Of a DNA stretch of 33,772 nucleotides, positions 15,599 through 22,915 are shown piece after piece. Position 1 is the first letter of the stretch, and each line of letters starts with the position of its first letter. Source of the stretch: CAYJAQ01 sp964368275 (lineage in GTDB: Bacteria; Bacillota_I; Bacilli_A; ML615J-28; CAG-313); the NCBI GenBank assembly GCA_964368275.1, contig CAYJAQ010000011.1, positions 1 through 33,772 on the forward strand. The letters run 5' to 3'. The notes under the pieces are model-generated. The model did not search any database and was not told the DNA's origin. It saw only the letters and a list, made by a program, of their open reading frames with translations. The translations under genes were made by a program, and so were the position numbers.

Positions 15599-15632
15599 AA
15601 GAGTATAAGAAAGAAAAAAGAGGTATATAAAT

Positions 15633-15992
15633 ATGATGCTTTCTAATGGTATGAGTCCAACGACACTAGTAATTCTCATTATTTGTGCAGTTTTCATTGG
15701 CTCATTATTGACAGTAGCAATTATTAAGTTTGTTCAAGTATGTATACGCCAAGCAAAACGCAATAAAAAAGTAACAAAAATGGATGTTACTTTCTTACCA
15801 ATCTTTGGGGGCGTTGATAATATTGTATCAACAAGTCGTAGTCTTAACCGAATTACTATTGAAGTTGTAGACAAAAAGTTAGTTGATTTTGATACATTAA
15901 AGAATCTACAAGTAGGTGTATTAGTAACTGGCAATATAATCAAGTGCTCTTCCGATGCTATTGCAAACGAACTTGAAAATATTAAAAAATAA
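15633..15992 (+). CDS. Membrane-tethered degenerate PTS EIIB-like domain protein
   Basis: One membrane segment (about residues 11-34) is followed by a basic linker and a domain matching glucose-type PTS EIIB: FLPIFGGVDNI, then RITIEVVDKKLVDFDTLKNL, then GVLVTGNIIKCSSDAIANELENI. In EIIB the phosphorylated Cys sits in D-A-C-A-T-R-L-R. Here that site reads S-R-S-L-N-R-I, so Cys is replaced by Ser70. There is no EIIC transporter next to it. It therefore cannot act as a standard phosphocarrier and may be a sensor or regulator (inference). Shine-Dalgarno AAGAGGT. It ends 4 bases from the convergent sspI. Confidence 0.65.
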   Translation: MMLSNGMSPTTLVILIICAVFIGSLLTVAIIKFVQVCIRQAKRNKKVTKMDVTFLPIFGGVDNIVSTSRSLNRITIEVVDKKLVDFDTLKNLQVGVLVTGNIIKCSSDAIANELENIKK

Positions 15993-15996
15993 ATGA

Positions 15997-16203
15997 TTAT
16001 TGCAATAAATTAGTTAGTTGATGGGTAAAATCTTGTTGCCATTCATTGCTGGTATTTTGCCATACTAGTTCTAATAATACACCTAGTCCGGGTAGAACTT
16101 TCTCTTCGCCATTTGCAATGGCATCTTGAATGGTTAATCTTACATCATCAAAAGTAGCGCCGTTTAAATTTTTAATAACGGCCTTTCTAATATCTAAATC
16201 CAT
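15997..16203 (-). CDS. sspI: Small acid-soluble spore protein SspI
   Basis: The 68-residue protein opens MDLDIRKAVIKNLNG and carries GEEKVLPGLGVLLELVWQN, which matches SspI of Bacillus (MDLNLRAAVIANI..., GEEKMLPGLGVLFEVIWQN) almost residue for residue. The start is the ATG at 16203-16201 with AAGGAGGA just upstream. A longer reading to 16239 would cross that site and the promoter. SspI is a minor SASP packed in the forespore core. Its presence is strong evidence for a sporulation program. Confidence 0.92.
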   Translation of the reverse strand: MDLDIRKAVIKNLNGATFDDVRLTIQDAIANGEEKVLPGLGVLLELVWQNTSNEWQQDFTHQLTNLLQ

Positions 16204-16227
16204 AAAAATCCTCCTTATGTGATACTT

Positions 16228-16258
16228 TATTATCAACATAAAGGTGGTAAAATATGCA
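16228..16258 (-). promoter_or_regulatory. Candidate forespore (sigma-G-like) promoter of sspI
   Basis: On the minus strand TGCATA (16258-16253) matches the sigma-G -35 (TGmATA). After an 18-base spacer, GATAATA (16234-16228) matches the -10 CATACTA at five of seven bases. Transcription would begin about 17 bases before the sspI ATG. The -35 abuts the pepV Shine-Dalgarno on the other strand. Confidence 0.5.
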
Positions 16259-16270
16259 AGGAGAAATAAA

Positions 16271-17626
16271 ATGAATTATTTGGAAATAGCTTTAAAAGAA
16301 AAAGACTTGTTAGTTAAAAGACTACAAGCACTATTACGAATTAAAAGTGTCCTAGATCCTACTACAATAACTCCCGAAAAACCATTTGGTGAAGGAATTG
16401 ACAAGGCGCTGACATATATGTTACAACTAGCCGAAGAAGACGGTTTTAAAGTTCACCGTGATGGTGGATATGCCGGTTGTATTGAATATGGCGATGGCGA
16501 AGAAGCAATTGGCGTTCTTTGTCACCTTGATGTTGTACCTGAAGGAAATAACTGGCTTAATCCGCCATATCAAGCTGATATTGTTGATGACAAAATAATT
16601 GCCCGGGGAGCAATGGATGATAAAGGTCCAACCATGGCCGCATATTTTGCTTTAAAAATGATTAAAGATTTAAACATTAAATTATCTAAAAAAATTCAAA
16701 TCATCTTAGGAACTGATGAAGAAACCGGTTGGCGCGGTGTAAAACACTATAGTGAAAATTATCCAATGCCTGAGGTAGGATTTGCACCTGACGCTGATTT
16801 TCCCCTTATTTATGGTGAGAAAGGCTCAGTTTCTACATTTGTAAGAGGAACTGGCACGACGGATGATGTAATATCAGTCAAAGGTGGCGAACGTTTTAAT
16901 GTGGTAATTGATCATGTAAAAGCTGTTACTAAATCTAATCATGATAATGATTTCCAAAAGTATTTAGAAGCAAATAGCCTAAAAGGAAAGTGCTATTTAG
17001 AAGCAGGCAACTATGCTTATGAAATAATGGGAGTTGCAGCTCACGCTATGGAACCCCATAAAGGAATTAATGCTGGTACTAATATGTTACGTTTCTTAAG
17101 TAGTTTTTCAAATCATCCAGTTATTAAAATGGGAAGCTTCTTACATGAAGATTATAACCTCATTCGTCTTGGCTCAAGTCATCATCACGATGAAATGGGT
17201 GAACTAACATGCAATATTGGTATTATTGATATTAATGAAGAAAGTGCAAAAATGAGCCTCGACATGCGTTGCCCAATTGGCTTTTGTATCGAAAAATATC
17301 AAAAAGCAATGGACAAAAAAATGGCAGAATATGGTTTCACTTATGAAATAATTGGTTCAAAGCAACCACATTATGTTTCACCTGATGATGAACTAGTTCA
17401 AAAACTTTATGCTTCATATGTAAAATATACAGGTGATAAGGTTAATAAACCATTTACTATTGGTGGCGGAACATATGCAAGAATTTTAAAAAGAGCAGTT
17501 GCTTTTGGTATGGAGATGCCTGGCGATGTGACAGTCGCTCATCAACCAAATGAATTCATCAAAATTAATACACTACTAAAAGGAGTGGCTATTTATGCAG
17601 AAGCATTAATAGCACTAGCAAAATAA
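16271..17626 (+). CDS. pepV: Dipeptidase PepV (M20 family, Xaa-dipeptidase)
   Basis: This zinc enzyme cleaves dipeptides in the cytoplasm. Metal and catalytic motifs are CHLDVVPEG (His85, Asp87), GAMDDKGP (Asp116/117) and GTDEETGWRG (Glu150/151), with AAHAMEPHKG and GGGTYAR further on. At 451 residues it has the PepV length, and the lid-domain insert is present. The start is the ATG at 16271 with AAGGAG at 16258-16263. A longer in-frame start at 16244 would cover that site. Its TAA overlaps the trmB ATG. Confidence 0.93.
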   Translation: MNYLEIALKEKDLLVKRLQALLRIKSVLDPTTITPEKPFGEGIDKALTYMLQLAEEDGFKVHRDGGYAGCIEYGDGEEAIGVLCHLDVVPEGNNWLNPPYQADIVDDKIIARGAMDDKGPTMAAYFALKMIKDLNIKLSKKIQIILGTDEETGWRGVKHYSENYPMPEVGFAPDADFPLIYGEKGSVSTFVRGTGTTDDVISVKGGERFNVVIDHVKAVTKSNHDNDFQKYLEANSLKGKCYLEAGNYAYEIMGVAAHAMEPHKGINAGTNMLRFLSSFSNHPVIKMGSFLHEDYNLIRLGSSHHHDEMGELTCNIGIIDINEESAKMSLDMRCPIGFCIEKYQKAMDKKMAEYGFTYEIIGSKQPHYVSPDDELVQKLYASYVKYTGDKVNKPFTIGGGTYARILKRAVAFGMEMPGDVTVAHQPNEFIKINTLLKGVAIYAEALIALAK

Positions 17627-18258
17627 TGCGAAGAAGAAATGTAAAACATGCTAAAGAAAGATTAGCTAATCATGATGGCTTAATGGTTTTTGATGCCTTT
17701 TCTAAAAGAGGCCACTGGGCCGATGAGTTTGGCAACAACAACCCAATTTACTTAGAAATTGGAATGGGGAAGGGGAAATTTTTGCTTGAACATGCTCGCC
17801 AAAATCCTCATATTAATTATATTGGCATTGAGAAATTTGACAGCGTAATTGTCCAAGCAACCGAAAAGATTGCTGAAGCGGGTTTAGCAAATATTCGCTT
17901 AATTAATATTGATGCTGAGAAACTAATGGATTGTTTCGCTATGCGGGAGATTAATAAAATATTTTTAAACTTTAGTGATCCATGGCCCAAAAATCGTCAT
18001 GAGAAACGTCGCTTAACTAGTAACACTTTTTTAAGACTATATGAACAAATAATTAGAAAAGATGGTGACATTGAAATAAAAACCGATAATGAACCTTTCT
18101 TTACGTATAGCATTATGAGTATTAACAATGCAGATTATCAAATACTTGATTTAACTTTTAACTTACACAGCCGTGATGAAAAGATAATAACAACTGAATA
18201 TGAAGACCGTTTTTCGCAAAAAGGTAATCCCATCTTTTATATGAAAATTAAAAAATAG
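17626..18258 (+). CDS. trmB: tRNA (guanine-N7-)-methyltransferase
   Basis: It makes m7G46 in tRNA variable loops using S-adenosylmethionine. Seen are the SAM motif LEIGMGKGKFLLEHA, IGIEKFDSVI, the TrmB signature NFSDPWPKNRHEKRRLT and TDNEPFF. The 210-residue length is typical. The ATG shares a base with the pepV stop (TAATG) and has no Shine-Dalgarno of its own, so it is translated by coupling to pepV. Confidence 0.95.
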   Translation: MRRRNVKHAKERLANHDGLMVFDAFSKRGHWADEFGNNNPIYLEIGMGKGKFLLEHARQNPHINYIGIEKFDSVIVQATEKIAEAGLANIRLINIDAEKLMDCFAMREINKIFLNFSDPWPKNRHEKRRLTSNTFLRLYEQIIRKDGDIEIKTDNEPFFTYSIMSINNADYQILDLTFNLHSRDEKIITTEYEDRFSQKGNPIFYMKIKK

Positions 18259-18266
18259 GAGGAACA

Positions 18267-18815
18267 ATGAAAGGTATTATTTTATTGACAGATTATTTTG
18301 AAGATGTCGAAATGCTGATTACAATTGATTTACTTAGACGGGCAAAAATTACTATTGATCTTGTTAGCATTACCTCAAGTCTAGATTTAGTAACACAAAG
18401 TAATGTAAAGATCAAAGCTGAATATTTACTATCGGACATCAGCCTTAGTGACTATGATTTTTTAGTTATTCCAGGCGGCAAAGCCGTTTCTCTTACTCAT
18501 TTAAATAGTGGTATAACTAAAAGGGTAGTTAATCATTTTGTTGATAGAGAAAAGCTAGTGGCTTGCATTTGCGCAGCCCCAGCGATTCTTGGGCAAATGG
18601 GTCTTTTAGATGGCCGAAAGTTTACTTGCTTTCCTGGCTATGAGAGCTATGCGCCGCTTGGAAAGTATCAGTCCAAAACTAGTGTTGTTCACGATGGAAT
18701 GTTTATCACCGGAAAAGCAGCTGGAAGTACCTTTAAGTTTAGTGCTGAGATAATCGCCACGTTAATCTCGAAAGAGGTTGCTGACGAAGTTATTGCTAAT
18801 ATATATTACAAATAA
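18267..18815 (+). CDS. DJ-1/PfpI family protein
   Basis: The Rossmann-like DJ-1 fold is shown by IILLTDYFEDVEMLI (conserved Glu12), FLVIPGGKAVSL and the nucleophile elbow ACICAAPAIL (Cys102). Relatives act as deglycases, chaperones or oxidative-stress sensors; the exact activity is uncertain. At 182 residues it is a single-domain member. AGGAGG overlaps the trmB stop, so it is the third gene of the pepV-trmB operon. Confidence 0.88.
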   Translation: MKGIILLTDYFEDVEMLITIDLLRRAKITIDLVSITSSLDLVTQSNVKIKAEYLLSDISLSDYDFLVIPGGKAVSLTHLNSGITKRVVNHFVDREKLVACICAAPAILGQMGLLDGRKFTCFPGYESYAPLGKYQSKTSVVHDGMFITGKAAGSTFKFSAEIIATLISKEVADEVIANIYYK

Positions 18816-18832
18816 ATACATTGTCGAAACAC

Positions 18833-18861
18833 TTTACAAAACACCTCATATGTGGTATAAT
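18833..18861 (+). promoter_or_regulatory. sigma-A promoter of rpsF-ssb-rpsR
   Basis: TTTACA (18833-18838), 17 bases, TATAAT (18856-18861) with an extended TGG. Confidence 0.85.
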
Positions 18862-18869
18862 ACTAAAGC

Positions 18870-18928
18870 ATGAGATTTGATCTCATCCCTTGCTTCATTG
18901 AATTGAAGCCTATGACCATAAGGAGGTG
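18870..18928 (+). promoter_or_regulatory. Structured rpsF leader, possible S6:S18 autoregulatory element
   Basis: Hairpin ATGAGAT-ttg-ATCTCAT (18870-18886) is followed by GCTTCA/TGAAGC (18892-18909). The second can be enclosed by TCAT (18883-18886) pairing with ATGA (18912-18915), which would break the first. AAGGAGGTG (18920-18928) is the Shine-Dalgarno. An S6:S18-binding RNA is known at this place in many bacteria. The conserved CCG bulge is not clear here, so the identity is tentative. Confidence 0.4.
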
Positions 18929-18933
18929 TAGTA

Positions 18934-19215
18934 ATGAAAAAGTACGAAGTTATGTACATCATTCGCCCAGAAGTTGTTGAGGAGAATAGAAAAGCCTTAA
19001 TTGAAGAAGTTAATGCTATTTTTACTAATCATGAATCAACAGTTGATAAAGTGAATGAATGGGGCTTAAGAGATTTAGCATATGAAATTTCTAAGTGCCG
19101 TAAAGGTTATTATGTATTATTAAACGTTAATGCAACTGTTGCTGCTATTGACGAATTTGATCGTATTGCCAACATTAAAGATAGTATTATTCGCCACATT
19201 GTTGTAGCTGAATAG
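18934..19215 (+). CDS. rpsF: 30S ribosomal protein S6
   Basis: KKYEVMYIIRPE at the N-terminus, WGLRDLAYEI in the middle and FDRIANIKDSIIRHIVV near the end are S6 hallmarks. The 93-residue length is normal. It binds S18 on the 30S platform. It is the first gene of the conserved rpsF-ssb-rpsR operon, with a near-complete Shine-Dalgarno 5 bases before the ATG. Confidence 0.97.
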   Translation: MKKYEVMYIIRPEVVEENRKALIEEVNAIFTNHESTVDKVNEWGLRDLAYEISKCRKGYYVLLNVNATVAAIDEFDRIANIKDSIIRHIVVAE

Positions 19216-19227
19216 TTAGGAGAAATT

Positions 19228-19752
19228 ATGAATAGAGTCGTATTAGTTGGAAGATTAACTCGTGACCCTGAACTCAGAACATCAGGATCAGGCAACTCTT
19301 TTGCATTTTTCACAATTGCTGTAAATAGACAATTTACATCAAGTACTGGTGAAAGAGAAGCTGACTTTATTAATTGTGTTGTTTACAACAAACAAGCAGA
19401 AAATTTAAACCGTTATATTCGTAAAGGTGGTTTAATTGGTGTTGACGGACGAATTCAAACTCGTAATTATACAGCACCAGATGGCACACGTCGTTTTGTT
19501 ACTGAAGTAATTTGTGATAGTATTCAATTCTTAGAACCAAAATCAGCAGGTCAAAATAGTAATGCTGGTAGTGGTAGTGAGTATTTTGATTATTCACCAT
19601 ATGACATGCCATCAGCTCCAGCAAAACCAAAGGCACAAGGTTACAATAATAACTATCAAGGTAATTCACCAAAGCCTAGTGCTCCTAAAGCAGAACCATT
19701 TGCGGAAATCCAAAATCAATTCGATATAACGGATGATGATTTACCATTTTAG
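19228..19752 (+). CDS. ssb: Single-stranded DNA-binding protein
   Basis: An OB fold opens MNRVVLVGRLTRDPELR, with NRQF, GEREADFINCVVY and GVDGRIQTRNY. The disordered Pro/Asn/Gly-rich linker leads to the acidic tip DDDLPF that recruits replication and repair partners. At 174 residues it is a normal Bacilli Ssb. It lies between rpsF and rpsR with its own Shine-Dalgarno (TTAGGAG). Confidence 0.97.
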   Translation: MNRVVLVGRLTRDPELRTSGSGNSFAFFTIAVNRQFTSSTGEREADFINCVVYNKQAENLNRYIRKGGLIGVDGRIQTRNYTAPDGTRRFVTEVICDSIQFLEPKSAGQNSNAGSGSEYFDYSPYDMPSAPAKPKAQGYNNNYQGNSPKPSAPKAEPFAEIQNQFDITDDDLPF

Positions 19753-19767
19753 GAGGAAAGAAAAAGT

Positions 19768-19989
19768 ATGGCAGTTTTTAAGAGACGTAAAAAAACTTGT
19801 TATTTTACTGATAATAAAGTAGAAAAGATTGACTGGAAAGATGCAGATCTTTTAAGACATTATATTTCTGATCGTGGAAAAATTTTACCACGTCGTGTTA
19901 CAGGCACTAAAGCGATTTACCAAAGAGAATTGGCAAGCGCAATAAAAAAAGCCCGCCACATGGCTTTATTACCATTCGTAAGAGAATAG
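19768..19989 (+). CDS. rpsR: 30S ribosomal protein S18
   Basis: The 73-residue basic protein has the S18 core: KVEKIDWKDADLLRHYISDRGKI, LPRRVTGTKAIYQRELASAIKKAR and HMALLPFV. It is the last gene of the rpsF operon, with AGGAGG upstream and a strong terminator 10 bases after the stop. It lacks the N-terminal zinc-type Cys cluster. Confidence 0.97.
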   Translation: MAVFKRRKKTCYFTDNKVEKIDWKDADLLRHYISDRGKILPRRVTGTKAIYQRELASAIKKARHMALLPFVRE

Positions 19990-19998
19990 TTAGTGATG

Positions 19999-20023
19999 AA
20001 AGCAGTTATTAAACTGCTTTTTT
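19999..20023 (+). terminator. Terminator of the rpsF operon
   Basis: AAAGCAGTT (19999-20007) and AACTGCTTT (20012-20020) with a 4-base loop and a T-run to 20023. Confidence 0.92.
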
Positions 20024-20467
20024 GTTTTATAGTGAATGTGTTTTAATAAGTATTATCAAAACACACTAAATACATACTTTTTAACTGCTAGTCAAACATT
20101 AATTTAAATAGGTAGTTACAACAGTCATCAACAAGTTATTAAAAGAATACTAAAAGTAAAAAATGTCTCTTTTGATTGAGATGTAATAATAAAAAAAGTT
20201 TAAAGATATTAAAAAAAGATTATTAATATTGATTAAGAAAAACTAATTAATACGATAATAATGGAAAAAGCAGTTATTGAGTTACTTTTTTGACTTGTGT
20301 TAAGCATACTATATTGTCATATTATTTGTAAAAACTTGGGAAAATATAATGGCTGTGCAAAGTTTATACCAAATTGCTTTATAAAATTAACACTTTGTGA
20401 TAAAATAAGTTGAAGAAATGTGCATTTATCGTAAATAGTTAGAAATGCATAACCAAGCAGGTGAAAT
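20024..20467 (+). other. AT-rich gap between rpsR and gdpP with hairpins, no gene seen
   Basis: The terminator is followed by about 440 bases with no credible ORF. It holds a 12-bp stem with one mismatch (20038-20064, GTGTTTT/AAAACAC outer part). A stretch near 20263-20291 resembles a decayed copy of the rpsR terminator (AAGCAGTTATT...CTTTTTT). The stem TGCATTT/AAATGCA (20421-20449) lies just upstream of the gdpP Shine-Dalgarno. It overlaps a competing ATTTA/TAAAT stem. A candidate extended -10, TGaTAAAAT, is at 20398-20406. No known riboswitch was recognised. Confidence 0.5.
20398..20406 (+). promoter_or_regulatory. Weak candidate promoter of gdpP-rplI-dnaB
   Basis: TGaTAAAAT is an extended -10 about 60 bases before the gdpP ATG; there is no clear -35. 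A second TATAAT at 20345-20350 also lacks a partner. Confidence 0.3.
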
Positions 20468-22912
20468 ATGAAGAAAAGAAATACAATCATTCCCATTTTT
20501 CTAATTGTGTTGAGTATAGTATCAGCGTTCTTCGCATATTACTTTTACCAACATGAAGAAATTGCATACAACAAAGTATACTTTTTTGCATGTATAGCTT
20601 TGATAGTTGGTTGCTTATCATTTTTGATCAGTATTGGCCAACGTATTAAACAAATTCGCAAAGAGAATTATTTAGAAACACGCCTAGGCATGTGGAATAC
20701 CATTTCTTATCGTGTTAAGAAAGCGGGCGAAACCGCATTTAATGAATTGCCTATCGGTATTCTAGTACTATCTAATTCACAAGAAATTGTTTGGTCAAAT
20801 AGTTATGCTAAGCGTATTTTCATGAGTCCGCTAGAAAAGATGCGTCTTGAGAACATTAGTGCTGATTTATATCGAAAAGTAAAAGCTGGTGATGAAAAGT
20901 TTATCACTACAATTTATGGTGCGGTTTATGAGGTTAAGCATGTTATCGATCACAATATTATATACTTAACTGATATTAGTCGTGTTGTTGAAATTGAGAA
21001 TAAGTATAAGTCACGGGTTACTGCTGTTGGTTATATTAACATTGATAACCTTGAAGAAGCAATGTCATTATTTGATGTTCAAGAACGTGCTGAATATATG
21101 TGGAAAATAATTGGTGTTATCACTAAATGGTCAGAAAGCTTTGGGGCTTATACAAGAGCCTACAATGATAAGAACTATTTAATCATTATGGACTATAACC
21201 AATTACAAGCAATAATGAAGTCAAACTTTACAATTCTTGATGATATCAAGACAATTTTGAAATTAAGTACGGCTCGTATTAGTTTAAGTATCGGTATCGC
21301 TTGTTTTGACGAAAACATTGTTGAACTATTTGAACATGCTAATGAACAACTCGAACTAGCACTTAACCGTGGTGGGGACCAAGTAGTTGTAAATGTTGAT
21401 GGCAAGATTAGTTATTTTGGTGCTAAAACCGATGCTGTTCCAAAAGAATCACGTGTAGAAGTACGGATTAAGAGTGAAGAATTACAATCAACAATAAGAG
21501 AAGCTAAACGGGTAATCGTAATTGGTCATAAGACATTAGATGCTGATGGCTTCGGCGGAACCTTTGGTGTTTACAAGATTGCTAAAGCAATGGGAAAAGA
21601 AGCATACATAATTCTCGACCCTAAGAGTATCGACTTAACAGTTGAAAGAATTTATGATTCAATTGTCAAAGGTTATGTTGGATTACTTGATTATATTATT
21701 TCACCAGCTGAAGCATTGCGGCTTTTAGATGATGACACCCTTCTAATGATTGTTGACTGTCAAAGTGATTATTTATTAGTAGAACCAAAGTTAGCAAAAA
21801 AGGCTAAAAAGATTGGTATTATTGACCACCATCGTCAAGGTGAAGGTTCAATTACTAATACACAGTTTTACTATTCATCGACATCAGCTTCATCAAGCGT
21901 TGAGTTAGTGGTAGAATTATTGGACTTCTTTGATAAAGAAATTATCTTTGATCCACTTGAAGCAACTTGGATGTTATTAGGGATGATTGTTGATACCAAT
22001 AATTTCATCTATCGAACTTCAGCAAATACTTTTAATGTTGCTGCTACTTTGAAAAAATTTGGTGCTGACATGACAATTGTTAAGACTTATTTAAAGGAAG
22101 ACATTAGTGAAAAGATTACTCGTAATGAATTTATCGATAATGTTGAGTTCTATAAAGATCGTGTTGGTATTTCCGTTGGTAGAACAGATATCATCTATGA
22201 AAGAGCAACTCTTGCTAAAATTTCTGATGAAATAATCTCAATTACCGGTTTAGATGTTGGTATTACCATTGGTTATATTAACAATCATCAAGTAGGTATT
22301 AGTGCACGTAGCTTAGGCGCTATTAATATGCAAATGTTGATGGAACGCATGGGTGGTGGTGGTCACTTAAACAACGCAGCCGCTCAAATTAATTCTGACG
22401 ATATATTCAAAGTTGTTGCTGACTTAAAAGAACATATTGATGAATATTTAGGTAAGGAGGAAAGTATGAAAGTTATATTAGTAAAAGAAGTAAAAGGTCG
22501 GGGCAAAAAAGGTGATTTGATTGAATTACCTGCAGGTTTTGCTAACCATTTAATTAAAACTGGTCAAGCGATTTTGGGATCGGCTGAGAACTTGAAAAAA
22601 CTAGATGAAGAAAAACGCCAAGAAGCGATTGCTGCTGAAAAGCATCTTCAAGAGATGAAAGAATTAAAGAAACTTGTTGAAGCAAAACCAGTAAAGATTG
22701 CTGTAAAAGTGGGGGCTGAAGGTAAAATATTTGGCTCTGTTAGTATGAAGCAAGTGGTTGATACTTTCCAAAAAGAAAATAATGTTGTTCTTGATAAACG
22801 TAAAATTAACTTTACTGATAATATTACAACACTTGGAACTTTCGATATCCCAATTCAACTTCACAAAGATGTTATTGCAACTATTAAACTATTTGTAGTT
22901 GAGAAAGAGTAG
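20468..22912 (+). CDS. gdpP-rplI: GdpP c-di-AMP phosphodiesterase fused in frame to ribosomal protein L9
   Basis: Residues 1-666 are a complete GdpP. Two membrane helices (about 8-28 and 33-54) are followed by a PAS-like region, then a degenerate GGDEF domain (about 190-310). The DHH domain has GHKTLDADG (353-361) and DHH at 453-455, and DHHA1 has GGGGH at 629-633. GdpP hydrolyses c-di-AMP. Without a stop, residues 667-814 form a full L9: MKVILVKEVKGRGKKGD, LPAGFANHLI, a long charged helix, and the C-terminal domain GKIFGSVSM...TTLGTFDIPIQLHKDV. In most Bacilli these are two adjacent genes. An internal Shine-Dalgarno and ATG at the junction suggest free L9 is also made. Confidence 0.93.
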   Translation: MKKRNTIIPIFLIVLSIVSAFFAYYFYQHEEIAYNKVYFFACIALIVGCLSFLISIGQRIKQIRKENYLETRLGMWNTISYRVKKAGETAFNELPIGILVLSNSQEIVWSNSYAKRIFMSPLEKMRLENISADLYRKVKAGDEKFITTIYGAVYEVKHVIDHNIIYLTDISRVVEIENKYKSRVTAVGYINIDNLEEAMSLFDVQERAEYMWKIIGVITKWSESFGAYTRAYNDKNYLIIMDYNQLQAIMKSNFTILDDIKTILKLSTARISLSIGIACFDENIVELFEHANEQLELALNRGGDQVVVNVDGKISYFGAKTDAVPKESRVEVRIKSEELQSTIREAKRVIVIGHKTLDADGFGGTFGVYKIAKAMGKEAYIILDPKSIDLTVERIYDSIVKGYVGLLDYIISPAEALRLLDDDTLLMIVDCQSDYLLVEPKLAKKAKKIGIIDHHRQGEGSITNTQFYYSSTSASSSVELVVELLDFFDKEIIFDPLEATWMLLGMIVDTNNFIYRTSANTFNVAATLKKFGADMTIVKTYLKEDISEKITRNEFIDNVEFYKDRVGISVGRTDIIYERATLAKISDEIISITGLDVGITIGYINNHQVGISARSLGAINMQMLMERMGGGGHLNNAAAQINSDDIFKVVADLKEHIDEYLGKEESMKVILVKEVKGRGKKGDLIELPAGFANHLIKTGQAILGSAENLKKLDEEKRQEAIAAEKHLQEMKELKKLVEAKPVKIAVKVGAEGKIFGSVSMKQVVDTFQKENNVVLDKRKINFTDNITTLGTFDIPIQLHKDVIATIKLFVVEKE
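22454..22460 (+). promoter_or_regulatory. Internal Shine-Dalgarno AAGGAGG for free L9
   Basis: AAGGAGG sits 5 bases before an in-frame ATG at 22466, exactly at the GdpP-L9 boundary. Within the fusion it encodes part of GKEES. This is as strong as any ribosome binding site in the window. Confidence 0.8.
22466..22912 (+). CDS. rplI: 50S ribosomal protein L9, nested in-frame start inside the gdpP fusion
   Basis: The reading frame from the ATG at 22466 gives 148 residues, the normal length of bacterial L9. It starts exactly at the canonical MKVILVKEVKGRGKKGD. The N-terminal RNA-binding domain, connecting helix (EEKRQEAIAAEKHLQEMKEL) and C-terminal domain are all complete. The AAGGAGG before it makes independent initiation very likely. 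That would provide L9 in ribosomal amounts while the membrane-bound fusion stays scarce. The TAG stop is 3 bases before the dnaB ATG. Confidence 0.75.
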   Translation: MKVILVKEVKGRGKKGDLIELPAGFANHLIKTGQAILGSAENLKKLDEEKRQEAIAAEKHLQEMKELKKLVEAKPVKIAVKVGAEGKIFGSVSMKQVVDTFQKENNVVLDKRKINFTDNITTLGTFDIPIQLHKDVIATIKLFVVEKE

Positions 22913-22915
22913 ATT

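Noticed and set aside
20024..20467. c-di-AMP (ydaO-type) riboswitch before gdpP
   Set aside because: Only short AT-rich stems are present; none of the conserved G-rich core expected for that class could be found.
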